This document shows positions 32,645 through 41,303 of a DNA stretch of 46,395 nucleotides, in pieces. The notes beneath the pieces are model-generated. The model was not told the origin of the DNA, ran no database searches, and saw only the letters and a list, made by a program, of their open reading frames with translations. The DNA lies in the NCBI RefSeq assembly GCF_025060755.1, contig NZ_JANYUY010000061.1, forward strand, positions 1 through 46,395. The letters are read 5' to 3'. Each line of letters opens with the position of its first letter. Within the stretch, counting starts at the first letter, position 1. Source of the DNA: Paenibacillus doosanensis (GTDB lineage: Bacteria; Bacillota; Bacilli; Paenibacillales; NBRC-103111). A program made the position numbers and the translations under genes.

Positions 32645-34717
32645 ATGGTTGATTATAAACATTTAGTGGAAGATTCCATTGCCGGAATGTTTTTTATCCA
32701 TAATGAAGCATTGACGTTTGTCAATAATGCCTTCATTTCCATATTCGGTTACGCTTCTGTAGAGGATTTTTATGATAATCACCGGACTTTACAGGATTTG
32801 ATGCCGTTGGAATCGTATCTTACCTTATTCCAGCAGAAGAAACAGGTTGGTTCCGGCGAGAAACAAGCTCACAACCGATACGTGATCGAGTGCTACCATC
32901 GCAACGGGCATTCGATCTATGTCGAAGTGTTTGCAAAGATGAACCGTCAGGATCAGGAGGTGACCATTTATGGAACGATGATTGATGTATCCGATTCCAT
33001 CCACATGCAGCAAGAGCTTTATATGAGCGAACAAAAATACCGCTCGCTCTTCGAATACAATACCAACTTAATTTACTCTTTTGATTTGGACGGACATTTC
33101 GACAGTATGAACCCGGCCGTTACGGAAACGCTCGGCTACAGCTTTGACGAATTGATCTATATGAATTTTGAGAAATTTATCCATCCGGACGATTTGGCAA
33201 TGACTTTGCAAAATTTTAACGAAGCGAAAACATACGGACATCACCGTTCTTATGAGGCAAGAATTATACATAAATCAGGTCAAATCAGACATACGCATAT
33301 CATTAATATCCCTATTTATATCGACCGTCAAATAACCGGCGTCTACGGAATCGCCCGAGATATTACCGAATTGAAAAACTACATCGAACAAATTGAGCGG
33401 CTGGCGAACTACGACTACCTGACCGGATTGCCCAACAGGCGGTATTTCGAGCAAAAGAACGCCGAATATTACAATGAGCGGCAGCCGGCAACCTTAGCGC
33501 TGATCGATCTGGACGGCTTCAAAACGATTAACGATACGCTTGGACACGATATCGGCGATGAACTGCTGAAGGAGTTCTCCCGTCTTTTGCTGCGGGTCTG
33601 CTCGTCTACGGATTTATTCGTTTCGAGAATAGGGGGCGACGAGTTCGCCGTAATAGCTCCTGACGACGCCGGATATCCAAGCATTCTCCGGGTTGCGGAA
33701 GAGCTGCTGGAGCGGCTACTCAAACCGCTGCACGTCCATGAGTTTGAACTGTACATTGCAGCCAGTATCGGGATATGCAGCTCTAGCGGTCAAGAAACCG
33801 CTCCCATGCAGTTATTCAAGCATGCGGACATCGCTTTGTACAACGCCAAGGCAACCGGCAAACGAAAAATTTCCATCTATTCTCATTTGAATGATGAGGT
33901 AACATTAAAGCGCTTTACGCTGGTCCGCGATATTCAGCAGGCCATTGCAGGCAGGCAATTTTATTTGGAATATCAGCCGCGGTACGATATCAAAAACCAA
34001 AGAGTCACCTGCGTCGAAGCCTTATTGCGCTGGAGGCATCCTTCTTGGGGGATTGTTCCGCCAGGTGAATTTATCCCCATTGCGGAGGAATCGGGCTTGA
34101 TCGTCGAGCTGGGGAAGTGGGCGCTGCAAACCGCTTGCCGGGAAATCAAGCCGCTCGCCGACGCTTTGAATTTTAATTTATCGGTGAACGTATCCGTCGT
34201 GCAAATTATGAATCAGGAGTTCGTTGCGACCATCAAGCAAATATTGGATTCGGAGCAATTCGATCCCCGCAGGCTGGAGCTGGAAATCACCGAATCGGCG
34301 CTGTATAACTCCGAGGAGAAGATGAAATATTTTTTGGACGAGCTGAAAGATTTGCAGATTCAAGTTTCGCTGGACGATTTCGGGGCCGGCTACTCGTCGC
34401 TCAGCTTTATTCAAAAATACGCCATAGATACGGTAAAGCTGGATAAAACGTTTGTGAATACCCTTACGGCCAACGATCGAAACGCCAAAATTTTCTCAAG
34501 CATCGTCTCCTTATTAAAGTCGCTTGAAACGAATGTGGTGGCCGAGGGCATTGAAACGATCGAGCATTTTCATTTTTTAGCGAAAAACGAGTGCGACGAG
34601 GCGCAGGGATATTTATTTTCCAGGCCGATTCCTATCCGGCAATTAATTGAAATGATGCTTGAGCTTCCCGATGTTTGCAAAATTCCGCCTCTAAATAGAT
34701 TGGGGGTGGAGGAATAA
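32645..34717 (+). CDS. PAS-PAS-GGDEF-EAL cyclic di-GMP turnover protein
   Basis: A 690-residue protein starting at ATG 32645 behind AAAGGAG; an earlier in-frame ATG lies inside the terminator and is unlikely. Two PAS sensor domains (about 1-120 and 125-245, the second with YRSLFEYNTNLIYSFDLDGH), a GGDEF cyclase domain (about 255-420) with intact RIGGDEFAV, and an EAL phosphodiesterase domain (about 435-685) with VEALLRWRHP, LEITESALY, DDFGAGYSSLSF and QGYLFSRP. Both active sites look complete; the RxxD product-inhibition site before GGDEF is not evident. No membrane helix, so soluble. Expression is under the riboswitch just upstream, so c-di-GMP level feeds back on its own metabolism. Confidence 0.93.
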   Translation: MVDYKHLVEDSIAGMFFIHNEALTFVNNAFISIFGYASVEDFYDNHRTLQDLMPLESYLTLFQQKKQVGSGEKQAHNRYVIECYHRNGHSIYVEVFAKMNRQDQEVTIYGTMIDVSDSIHMQQELYMSEQKYRSLFEYNTNLIYSFDLDGHFDSMNPAVTETLGYSFDELIYMNFEKFIHPDDLAMTLQNFNEAKTYGHHRSYEARIIHKSGQIRHTHIINIPIYIDRQITGVYGIARDITELKNYIEQIERLANYDYLTGLPNRRYFEQKNAEYYNERQPATLALIDLDGFKTINDTLGHDIGDELLKEFSRLLLRVCSSTDLFVSRIGGDEFAVIAPDDAGYPSILRVAEELLERLLKPLHVHEFELYIAASIGICSSSGQETAPMQLFKHADIALYNAKATGKRKISIYSHLNDEVTLKRFTLVRDIQQAIAGRQFYLEYQPRYDIKNQRVTCVEALLRWRHPSWGIVPPGEFIPIAEESGLIVELGKWALQTACREIKPLADALNFNLSVNVSVVQIMNQEFVATIKQILDSEQFDPRRLELEITESALYNSEEKMKYFLDELKDLQIQVSLDDFGAGYSSLSFIQKYAIDTVKLDKTFVNTLTANDRNAKIFSSIVSLLKSLETNVVAEGIETIEHFHFLAKNECDEAQGYLFSRPIPIRQLIEMMLELPDVCKIPPLNRLGVEE

Positions 34718-34796
34718 AGCATTGTAGCAAGAGGACGTCCGGATGTGCATCGCCGGTCCGGGCTTAGAAGTAAAATTGTGATGAGGGGCAGGCTGT

Positions 34797-36493
34797 ATGA
34801 TGTTTAAAAATATGAGTATCGGAAACAAGCTGCGGATTCTGAATGTCGTTGCCGTTTTATTTATCGTTATCGTCGGAGCGACAGGCTATGTGTAATGGCG
34901 GAAAATACGGATATGATGTACAACGACCGATTAATTCCGATCAAACAGATTCAGACGATTCAAATCAATAACCGTAAAAACGATACTTCAATCATGGAGA
35001 TGCTGGTAACCGAAGACCCGTTGCGTGCTCAAAAGCTGGTCGAGAACATTCAAACCAACCAAAGCAGCAATGAGGCGATCATCAGCGACTACGAAGAACG
35101 CGGAAGCGATTATGTGAAGGATTTGTTAAAAAAGTACCGCGAACTCAATGCGAAATATACAGCGGAGCTGCAAAAGACGGTCGATCTGGCTCTTGCCAAT
35201 AAAAATGATCAGGCTTACGAGCAGTTCACGAATACCGTCAAGCCAATGCGAACCGATTTGAGCGCAATCGTAGATCAGCTCACCGCCTATAACGATCAGC
35301 AAGCGGGCGACCTGAATCATGCCAATGCGAGCAACCTGCGATCGGCAATCATCATTATATCGGGAGCCATTGCATTATGCGTCGTCATTTGCGCCGGTAT
35401 CGGATTTTTCATTTACCGTTTGATCGTCTCGCCGGTCAAGGAGCTTCAACGATTGATGCGGGAGGCCGAGAACGGCGATTTGTCCGTCTCCAGCCGCTAT
35501 ATGTCCAAAGATGAGATGGGGCAGCTCAGCCATTCCTTCAATTCGATGATGCACGGCTTGCGGGATGTCATTAGCCGAATCAGGGAAAACTCCGAGCTGC
35601 TGGCTGCAGCATCCGAAGAAATGGACGCCAGCGCCGAGCAAACGACAAAAGCAACCGAGCATATCTCCCGGAACATCGAGACGCTGGCAGCCGATGCGGA
35701 TAAGCAAATGGACAGCGCGGAAGAGATGTACGCAACCGTCAGCGATATGTCTTCCGGCATCCAGCAAATTGCTGAAAGCGCCCAAGCGGCTTCGCAGACT
35801 TCCATTGCGACATCGCATATGGCTAACGAGGGCAACGAAGCCATTCAAGGCGCTTTACGGCAGATGAGCTCTATCGATCGCATTGTCGGCACATTATCGG
35901 ATACGGTACAGGTTCTCAGCAGCCGCTCCGATGAAATCGGCCACATAATTAATGTGATGACGGCCATAGCGACACAGACGAATCTCTTGTCGCTCAATGC
36001 GGGTATCGAGGCGGCGAGAGCGGGAGAACACGGGCGCGGCTTCGCCGTGGTCGCCGGTGAAATCCGCAAGCTGGCCGAACAATCGGCTCAATCGGCGCAG
36101 CAAATCGAGGAGCTGATCTCCAAAATTCAAGAAGAAACGTTAAGCATAGCCGGGTCCATGAAAACGGCCAAAACAGAGGTAGCCGCGGGGCTGAAGGTTG
36201 TGACGACCGCCGGCAGCTCATTTGAAACGATCACAAGGTCTACCGACGATGTCGTTAACCAAATTCAGGAGGTATCGGCTGCAGCGCAGCAAATGTCGGC
36301 CGGCACCGAGCAAATAATCCGCGTCGTCCAAACGATTAAGGAAACAACCCATACAGCGGCGGCAACCGCACAGAATGTCTCTTCGGCCACAGAGGAACAA
36401 CTCGCTACGATGGAGGAAGTATCGGCAACCACTACATCCTTGGCGAATATGGCCGAAGAACTGCAGCAGCTTGTCAAGAAGTTCAAAGTTTAA
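34797..36493 (+). pseudogene. Methyl-accepting chemotaxis protein interrupted by a frameshift
   Basis: A short frame from ATG 34797 encodes the N-terminal membrane helix ([20 protein letters not shown], then VGATGYV) and stops at TAA 34893-34895. The remainder is in another frame from ATG 34895 (532 residues) and starts [20 protein letters not shown], the first helix of a four-helix-bundle sensor. One inserted base at about 34893 would join them. Further on: second membrane helix (about 150-172), HAMP, and the signalling hairpin with the conserved tip [20 protein letters not shown]. Without the first helix the sensor would not be placed outside. TAATG allows coupled translation of two pieces, so this could also be a split gene or a sequence error. 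Confidence 0.75.
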
Positions 36494-36503
36494 ATGAACA
36501 TAG

Positions 36504-36532
36504 GAGGCCTCCGGCAAACGCCGGGGGGGCGA
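36504..36532 (+). terminator. GC-rich hairpin after the chemotaxis receptor
   Basis: CCTCCGGC and GCCGGGGG pair around AAAC (G-U pair included). No T-run follows, so terminator function is doubtful. Confidence 0.35.
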
Positions 36533-36607
36533 ATGACTCTATTAAATAAAACCTGTTGAAACGGGGAACGGGAGATCTGGAACAACGAGCAGCGGGGAGA
36601 AAACTAC

Positions 36608-37174
36608 ATGAATAATAAATTCTACGTTGTAGCAAAGGGTAAAAATCCGGGAATATATAACAAATGGGATGGAGGAGCCAAACAAAACGTTGAAGGATAT
36701 AAAGGAGCTGTCTATAAATCGTTCTCAACGTTAGAACTGGCAGAAATTTGGTGGAGGCAGATTGCTCCAGAAGCACAGTCTCCCAACTATCATTTTGATC
36801 AATTAGAGATTTCCGTGGAATTTGAGTCTACCGGGGCAGAGGAAGAACCAGGTCCTTATTACACCTATCTAATTATTGATCCTCGAACACAGATGCCCTT
36901 TTATGTTGGACAAACCCAGGATATGGAACATCGGAAAATCAGCCATTTACGTGTTTCTTACAAACATAGAGCCTATAAAAAGTGGATTGCAAGTATCCGG
37001 AAGGATGGCCTCGAACCGGAATTCCAAATACAGCCAACAAAAGCAGATTCCCTGCGTTCAGAAACCAAATGGGTAAAAAAGCTTGCATACCAAGGCATCC
37101 GTGTTTTGAATGGTTGGCGTGAACATAAAGAATGGATCGATTTAATCCTTAGACAAAAAAACAGTAACCAATAA
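36608..37174 (+). CDS. RNase H1-N/viroplasmin domain fused to a GIY-YIG nuclease
   Basis: A 188-residue two-domain protein starting at ATG 36608 behind GGGGAG. Residues about 1-50 (KFYVVAKGKNPGIYNKWDGG, then GYKGAVYKSFSTLELAEIWW) match the N-terminal hybrid-binding domain of RNase H1, also called caulimovirus viroplasmin, which binds RNA:DNA hybrids or dsRNA. Residues about 83-180 look like a GIY-YIG nuclease: YYTYLIIDPRTQMPFYVGQT (GIY-equivalent and YVG), an Arg helix (HRKISHLRVS), and the Glu in SLRSETKWVKKL. The first motif is YTYLI rather than GIY, as in divergent members. No RNase H catalytic domain. It lies 545 bases upstream of the cas operon; functional linkage is a guess. Confidence 0.75.
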   Translation: MNNKFYVVAKGKNPGIYNKWDGGAKQNVEGYKGAVYKSFSTLELAEIWWRQIAPEAQSPNYHFDQLEISVEFESTGAEEEPGPYYTYLIIDPRTQMPFYVGQTQDMEHRKISHLRVSYKHRAYKKWIASIRKDGLEPEFQIQPTKADSLRSETKWVKKLAYQGIRVLNGWREHKEWIDLILRQKNSNQ

Positions 37175-37198
37175 AGTGGCACGTCAATAACGGACGCC

Positions 37199-37390
37199 AT
37201 GCCCGCAACTATTCTGGATTTGCTTAAGAAAGAAGCGAAAAAAAACAGCAGTGATAATGAAGAGCAGGAAGTTTATAACTTAATGAAAGCTTTGGAATAC
37301 CTGGATGAAGTCGAAAAAAGACAATTCCCGGTCCGAATAGCGCACGGACGAAAACCGCGTGTTAGCGCATCGCGGGTGTCCCTAGATTAA
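37199..37390 (+). CDS. Small hypothetical protein
   Basis: A 63-codon frame 24 bases after the viroplasmin/GIY-YIG gene. The first 45 residues are a plausible charged helical protein (ILDLLKKEAKKNSSDNEEQE, ALEYLDEVEKRQF); the end (RKPRVSASRVSLD) looks less natural. No good ribosome binding site is visible. It may be a small partner or a fragment; no family recognised. Confidence 0.35.
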   Translation: MPATILDLLKKEAKKNSSDNEEQEVYNLMKALEYLDEVEKRQFPVRIAHGRKPRVSASRVSLD

Positions 37391-37719
37391 TAGAGGATTT
37401 GGTTCCGGTTCTATCAAAGCGGGATTTTTCAAGTGGCGATTTCTGACGATCATCTGTGTATGGACGGGAATGGCCGAATAGTCCCGATGATCACGACATC
37501 TTGTACGCCGTGGCAGATACAGTCATAATGGGAATATTTGTGCTCCAACAAATATAGGCACTGCGATCTTAATCTAAGATATTTTGCTGACAACATAGAG
37601 TCACCATGTGTTATTATTATGGAAAGAAAATACAATGGGGAAGCGGGTGGAAATGCCGGAGCTATTACCTAAAATAATGAAAGGAATTGATGTTTTCAGT
37701 AACAAGAAAGGGTGGTTAC
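37391..37719. other. Intergenic stretch before the cas operon
   Basis: About 330 bases. No CRISPR repeat pairs, no tRNA and no convincing gene. It must hold the cas promoter; CTGACA at about 37585 followed by TATTAT near 37610 is a weak candidate with too long a spacer. AAAGGGTGG at 37708-37716 is the cas5 ribosome binding site. Confidence 0.4.
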
Positions 37720-38325
37720 ATGATTGAAAAGCTCTACCCTGTATCCTTTGAAATTGCAGGCCCGGCAGCGATGTTTGCAAGGCCCGATACCGGTTCTTCA
37801 CCAATCTCTTATCCTGCGCCAACAAAATCTGCTTTGAAAAGTATGACCGAGTGCGTTGCTTTATCAAAAACTGCTTATTTTGAACCACAGCGTGTTGAGA
37901 TTTGTTCTCCGATCGTATTTCGCAAATATTCGACCAATTATGGAGGCCCACTGAGAAAAAGCGGGACAGTGAATTTCCAGCTTTTCGCCACTATTCTAGA
38001 AAATGTCTGTTATAAAGTGCATGGCATGATATTGTCGTATACACCGCCTCAAAGCTTCAGAAATCCGCAGCATCAGCTTCAGGAGGTTTTACTTCGTCGT
38101 CTGTCTATGGGGCAGTTTCACTCAACTCCATTCCTGGGCTGGAAGGAATTTGTACCTACTTATTTTGGTCCGATTCGCGATACGACTGTGATTGATCAAA
38201 GCATCCATCTTGTTATCCCCTCTATGCTGGCTACCATGTATTCTCGGCCTACGGATGGAGCAGTTTCCCCACGCTTTATGCAGGATGTAAAAATTGAACA
38301 CGGAGTGATGTTCTATGCTGAATGA
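37720..38325 (+). CDS. cas5: CRISPR-associated protein Cas5, type I-C (Cas5d)-like
   Basis: A 201-residue Cas5. The start is ATG 37720 behind AAAGGGTGG. The N-terminal pattern AGPAAMFARPDTGSSPISYP then APTKSALKSMTE corresponds to the family form in which a Phe/Arg-Pro pair is followed by SY-x-PT-x-ALKG, as in Cas5d of type I-C. Further matches are RVEICSPIVFRKYSTNYGGP and SMGQFHSTPFLGWKEFVPTY (Cas5d: FLG-RE). In type I-C, Cas5d also cuts the CRISPR transcript in place of Cas6, which would fit the absence of cas6 here. It overlaps cas8 by 11 bases. Somewhat shorter than characterised Cas5d proteins. Confidence 0.85.
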   Translation: MIEKLYPVSFEIAGPAAMFARPDTGSSPISYPAPTKSALKSMTECVALSKTAYFEPQRVEICSPIVFRKYSTNYGGPLRKSGTVNFQLFATILENVCYKVHGMILSYTPPQSFRNPQHQLQEVLLRRLSMGQFHSTPFLGWKEFVPTYFGPIRDTTVIDQSIHLVIPSMLATMYSRPTDGAVSPRFMQDVKIEHGVMFYAE

Positions 38326-40438
38326 GTTATATGAGCTTAGCAAAGCATTGGAGCATCATGGATTACTTCAAGCGACTACCAATCCGAATGTACGTAATGT
38401 TGGAAAAGGGCTTTGTCTTCTGATTGAAGTGGATAGAACGGGTCACCCTCAAGCTACAAGACTTCTCTACGCTCAGGAGACAGCACAATTGTGGAAGCAT
38501 AGCAAAGGAAATCATAACAATTTTCCAGCTATTCGGGTACAGAAACCACTGCTAGCCATTGAAGAAAGTGTAAAAATAGATATGGTCGCATGGAAAAAAG
38601 CGAAGATCACGGAAAAGGTAAAGTTGCTGGAGAAGCTGAACTTTGATTCCCTTAATTCCGATGGATCAGACATCAAAATATCCGAATGGTCCTTGAATGA
38701 ACTGGCTCCAGTGCTGGAGTCCCAAGATGCGAAGCTAGCTGCTTTAAAGCAGTTGATTTCAGTATTTCCACGAACAGAACAGTCATTGGTATTTACTGCT
38801 GAATTGTCCGGTTATTTGCGCGGAAAAATCGCTGTATGCGATAGCGTAGAGGAACTGGATTGCATAAAGGAGTTATTGGTTGGGAGCTGGGATAACAAAA
38901 GCAGAAAGTATACTGCAGGTTGTATGACCTATTACGATGTACATGAGACAGCAAATTTTGATAGTGTGACGGCATCATCCGAGACGAGGCAGACACTGGT
39001 TGCCTTGCTGAATAATCAAGACAACGCATTTATCGCCGAGGCTGCGGAGAACTGTGTGTCACCGTTTACAGGAAGTCATACTGTAGGCGTTGGTGATAAA
39101 TACCCGAATCCGAATCTCCCGGTGATCGGGCAAACTTATTTATACTCCAAAAAGTCAGATACTCCATGCTTAACAAGATATTCATTAAACGGTGCAGAAG
39201 CTTTTCAAGCGGGAAAAGATGAAGTTAGAGCTATTCATGATGCAATTGCTTTTCTGACAGCGGAGGAACGAAAAAACAAGTCGTGGAAGGTAATAAGCGA
39301 TAGTAATCGTGAGAATCCTAATCTATTGCTTGCCTATGTCACTGATAACCCGCATAATGATGCTCTTCTTGCTCAAATACTGGGGGATCCTTCCGATTAT
39401 GAGACGGAAATGGAGTATAGGGAAAGCGCGGAGGAAGTTTTTGACGCATTATGTCGGCAGGTGCTTGATGAATTAGAAACCTTATCCCAAAAGAATCCGC
39501 ACTCCCGGATTAATCTCGTAGTTCTGGAAGCGCTTGACCCGGGACGTAAACAGATCGTCTATGAAAACGTCTGGTCCTTCGAACGGTTTCAAAAAAATCT
39601 CCTCTCGTGGATGGAGGCGGCTAAAAATCATCCGGATATTAAAATAAGAGTTCGCAACAAGAAAATAGTTGATCAATATGTCCCCCTATGTCCTGGCCCC
39701 AATGAAATCTGTCAGTTGTTAAAAGTTCATTATACGCGATCAGGATCCGCCAAGCCCACTAAACAAAGTGCTTTGTCTTTGCAAGATATTTATCGTTTGT
39801 ACATGCCCCAGCATGAAGCATCCGCTCAGGATCATGATTTTTTTAGTAAGTGTTTGCAAGTAATAACCGAAAAATCATTCAGAATGCTTGCAGATATTAA
39901 ACATCTTATGATGGTGGATTATGCACTGCCGGCAACGAAAGAATGGCAAATCAAAGCAAAACGTGCAGCGCTGCTAATCTCATTAATTTCGATTGTATTA
40001 TGGCGGCTGAACGTTAGAAAGGAGAATTATATGCATGAAGCATCTTATAATATTGGACAGTTTCTTCAATTGTCCGATATGCTGCACAAATTATATTGTG
40101 TACAAGTTCGCAATGGAGGCGATGAGAAGAAAGCATTGCCTACACAATTGATGGGCAATGAAATGCTGGCTATTGCCTCTGAATTTCCTGTTGAGGGCTT
40201 GAATCGGTTGCGCGAGCGTATGAAGGTGTACCAGGCATGGGCAAACACGGCTACCGGAGAAGGCGCAGGGCTTGCCAAATGGATACTGGCCCGCTATGGC
40301 GAAGTTAGTGCCAAGCTCGCCGCAAGTGAGTTGCCGGAGCAATTTACACCCGTTCAGCAAGCACAGGTGCTACTGGGTTACCTTGCTGCAATTCCCTACG
40401 AAAAAAAGAATAATGTGGAGGATGAGAAGAATGAGTGA
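38315..40438 (+). CDS. cas8: CRISPR large subunit Cas8 (Cas8c/Csd1-like, divergent)
   Basis: A 707-residue large subunit between cas5 and cas7. ATG 38315 lies behind GGAGTG and overlaps the end of cas5. The N-terminal part (GKGLCLLIEVDRTGHPQATR) and middle (DEVRAIHDAIAFLTAEERKN, NLLLAYVTDNPHND) resemble Csd1 proteins in layout; sequence is divergent and the call leans on position and size. In type I complexes Cas8 recognises the PAM and starts R-loop formation. The C-terminal 135 residues form a helical segment that can be translated separately from an internal start at 40031. It overlaps cas7 by 8 bases. Confidence 0.8.
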   Translation: MLNELYELSKALEHHGLLQATTNPNVRNVGKGLCLLIEVDRTGHPQATRLLYAQETAQLWKHSKGNHNNFPAIRVQKPLLAIEESVKIDMVAWKKAKITEKVKLLEKLNFDSLNSDGSDIKISEWSLNELAPVLESQDAKLAALKQLISVFPRTEQSLVFTAELSGYLRGKIAVCDSVEELDCIKELLVGSWDNKSRKYTAGCMTYYDVHETANFDSVTASSETRQTLVALLNNQDNAFIAEAAENCVSPFTGSHTVGVGDKYPNPNLPVIGQTYLYSKKSDTPCLTRYSLNGAEAFQAGKDEVRAIHDAIAFLTAEERKNKSWKVISDSNRENPNLLLAYVTDNPHNDALLAQILGDPSDYETEMEYRESAEEVFDALCRQVLDELETLSQKNPHSRINLVVLEALDPGRKQIVYENVWSFERFQKNLLSWMEAAKNHPDIKIRVRNKKIVDQYVPLCPGPNEICQLLKVHYTRSGSAKPTKQSALSLQDIYRLYMPQHEASAQDHDFFSKCLQVITEKSFRMLADIKHLMMVDYALPATKEWQIKAKRAALLISLISIVLWRLNVRKENYMHEASYNIGQFLQLSDMLHKLYCVQVRNGGDEKKALPTQLMGNEMLAIASEFPVEGLNRLRERMKVYQAWANTATGEGAGLAKWILARYGEVSAKLAASELPEQFTPVQQAQVLLGYLAAIPYEKKNNVEDEKNE
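40018..40033 (+). promoter_or_regulatory. Internal ribosome binding site and start within cas8
   Basis: AAAGGAG at 40018-40024, a 6-base spacer, then ATG at 40031 in frame with cas8 (codon 573). It is among the best Shine-Dalgarno sites in the operon, far inside a coding region. In type I-C, I-B and I-D systems a small subunit is known to be made from an internal start at the 3' end of cas8/cas10. Confidence 0.8.
40031..40438 (+). CDS. cas11: Predicted Cas11 small subunit, from internal start in cas8
   Basis: Translation from the internal ATG gives 135 residues (MHEASYNIGQFLQLSDMLHK at the start, GLAKWILARYGEVSAKLAAS later). The sequence is predicted almost entirely helical, of the size usual for Cas11 (about 110-150), and forms the belly of the Cascade complex holding the non-target strand. 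Production as a separate protein is inferred from the ribosome binding site and from published type I-C behaviour; it is not proven for this locus. Confidence 0.7.
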   Translation: MHEASYNIGQFLQLSDMLHKLYCVQVRNGGDEKKALPTQLMGNEMLAIASEFPVEGLNRLRERMKVYQAWANTATGEGAGLAKWILARYGEVSAKLAASELPEQFTPVQQAQVLLGYLAAIPYEKKNNVEDEKNE

Positions 40439-41303
40439 ATTCATTAATAGAGGAACTGGGCTATTGTTAATTGATGTTAAAAATTCAAATCCAAATGGTG
40501 ATCCAGACCGCGAGAGTGACCCGCGTACACGTCATGATGGTCGCGGTGAAATATCTCCCGTCTCCTTTAAGCGCAAGCTGCGCGATTTGGTTGCTGCCAA
40601 AGATTCCCCAATCTGGGTGGAGCTTGCCCAGGAGTTGGAGCTTTCTGCTGAAGGGTTTGATATTCTAGAGAGCAAGGATACTAAACGCGCCGATGTACGC
40701 AGTTTATCCTCCGAGGAATTGTTGGACAAATATTGGGATGTTCGCGTATTTGGCACAACTTTCCTTGAAGAGAAGTCAGGGGACACTGGTTCATTCATCT
40801 CCACCGGCGTTGTTCAATTTGGTCTGGGGGTTTCGCTGGATCCGGTTAAAATTGAGCGTATGACAACGACAAAAGTTCTTCCGGTTGAGGATGACAAGAG
40901 CAAGGGGATGGCTCCGCTGGCCTTTCGAATCGTCTCCTATGCTGTGTATGCGATGCCGTTTTTTATCAACGCTACAGCAGCACAAAAAACACGGTGCACC
41001 AAAAAAGATATAGAGCTGCTGCTGCGTCTTATTCCCCATGCCTATAAGGAAACAGCCTCATATATTCGCTCTCAGGTAGATATTCGCTATGCATTTTATG
41101 TGGAGCACAATCGTGCTCGTGGAACCTTCAATGATTTCAAGATTATCGAGGCGCTTACTCCAGCGAAAATTAACAACACAACAGGTGCAGCAACTTCATG
41201 GAATGATTATAATGAAGCAGCTCTGTTGGAGAATATAGCTGCGCTCAACACACAGCTCGAAGGGAAGACATCTCCGGTTATTAATTTGATGGACAGGCTA
41301 TGA
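40431..41303 (+). CDS. cas7: CRISPR backbone protein Cas7 (Csd2-like)
   Basis: A 290-residue Cas7 that would coat the crRNA. ATG 40431 follows GGAGGATGAGAAG. The N-terminus shows the family hallmark: RGTGLLLIDVKNSNPNGDPD then PRTRHDGRGEISPVSFKRKL, closely patterned like Csd2/Csh2 (DVK..NPNGDPD...P......G..S...KRK.R). Further SFISTGVVQFGLGVSLDPVK and DIRYAFYVEHNRARGTFND fit Cas7 of type I-C/I-B. It overlaps cas3 by 4 bases (ATGA). Confidence 0.92.
   Translation: MSEFINRGTGLLLIDVKNSNPNGDPDRESDPRTRHDGRGEISPVSFKRKLRDLVAAKDSPIWVELAQELELSAEGFDILESKDTKRADVRSLSSEELLDKYWDVRVFGTTFLEEKSGDTGSFISTGVVQFGLGVSLDPVKIERMTTTKVLPVEDDKSKGMAPLAFRIVSYAVYAMPFFINATAAQKTRCTKKDIELLLRLIPHAYKETASYIRSQVDIRYAFYVEHNRARGTFNDFKIIEALTPAKINNTTGAATSWNDYNEAALLENIAALNTQLEGKTSPVINLMDRL

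Noticed and set aside
36510-37720. Search for CRISPR repeats, tracrRNA-like or cas1/cas2 remnants around the cas operon
   Set aside because: No repeated 28-37-base units or cas1/2 motifs seen by eye; a computed repeat search would be decisive.
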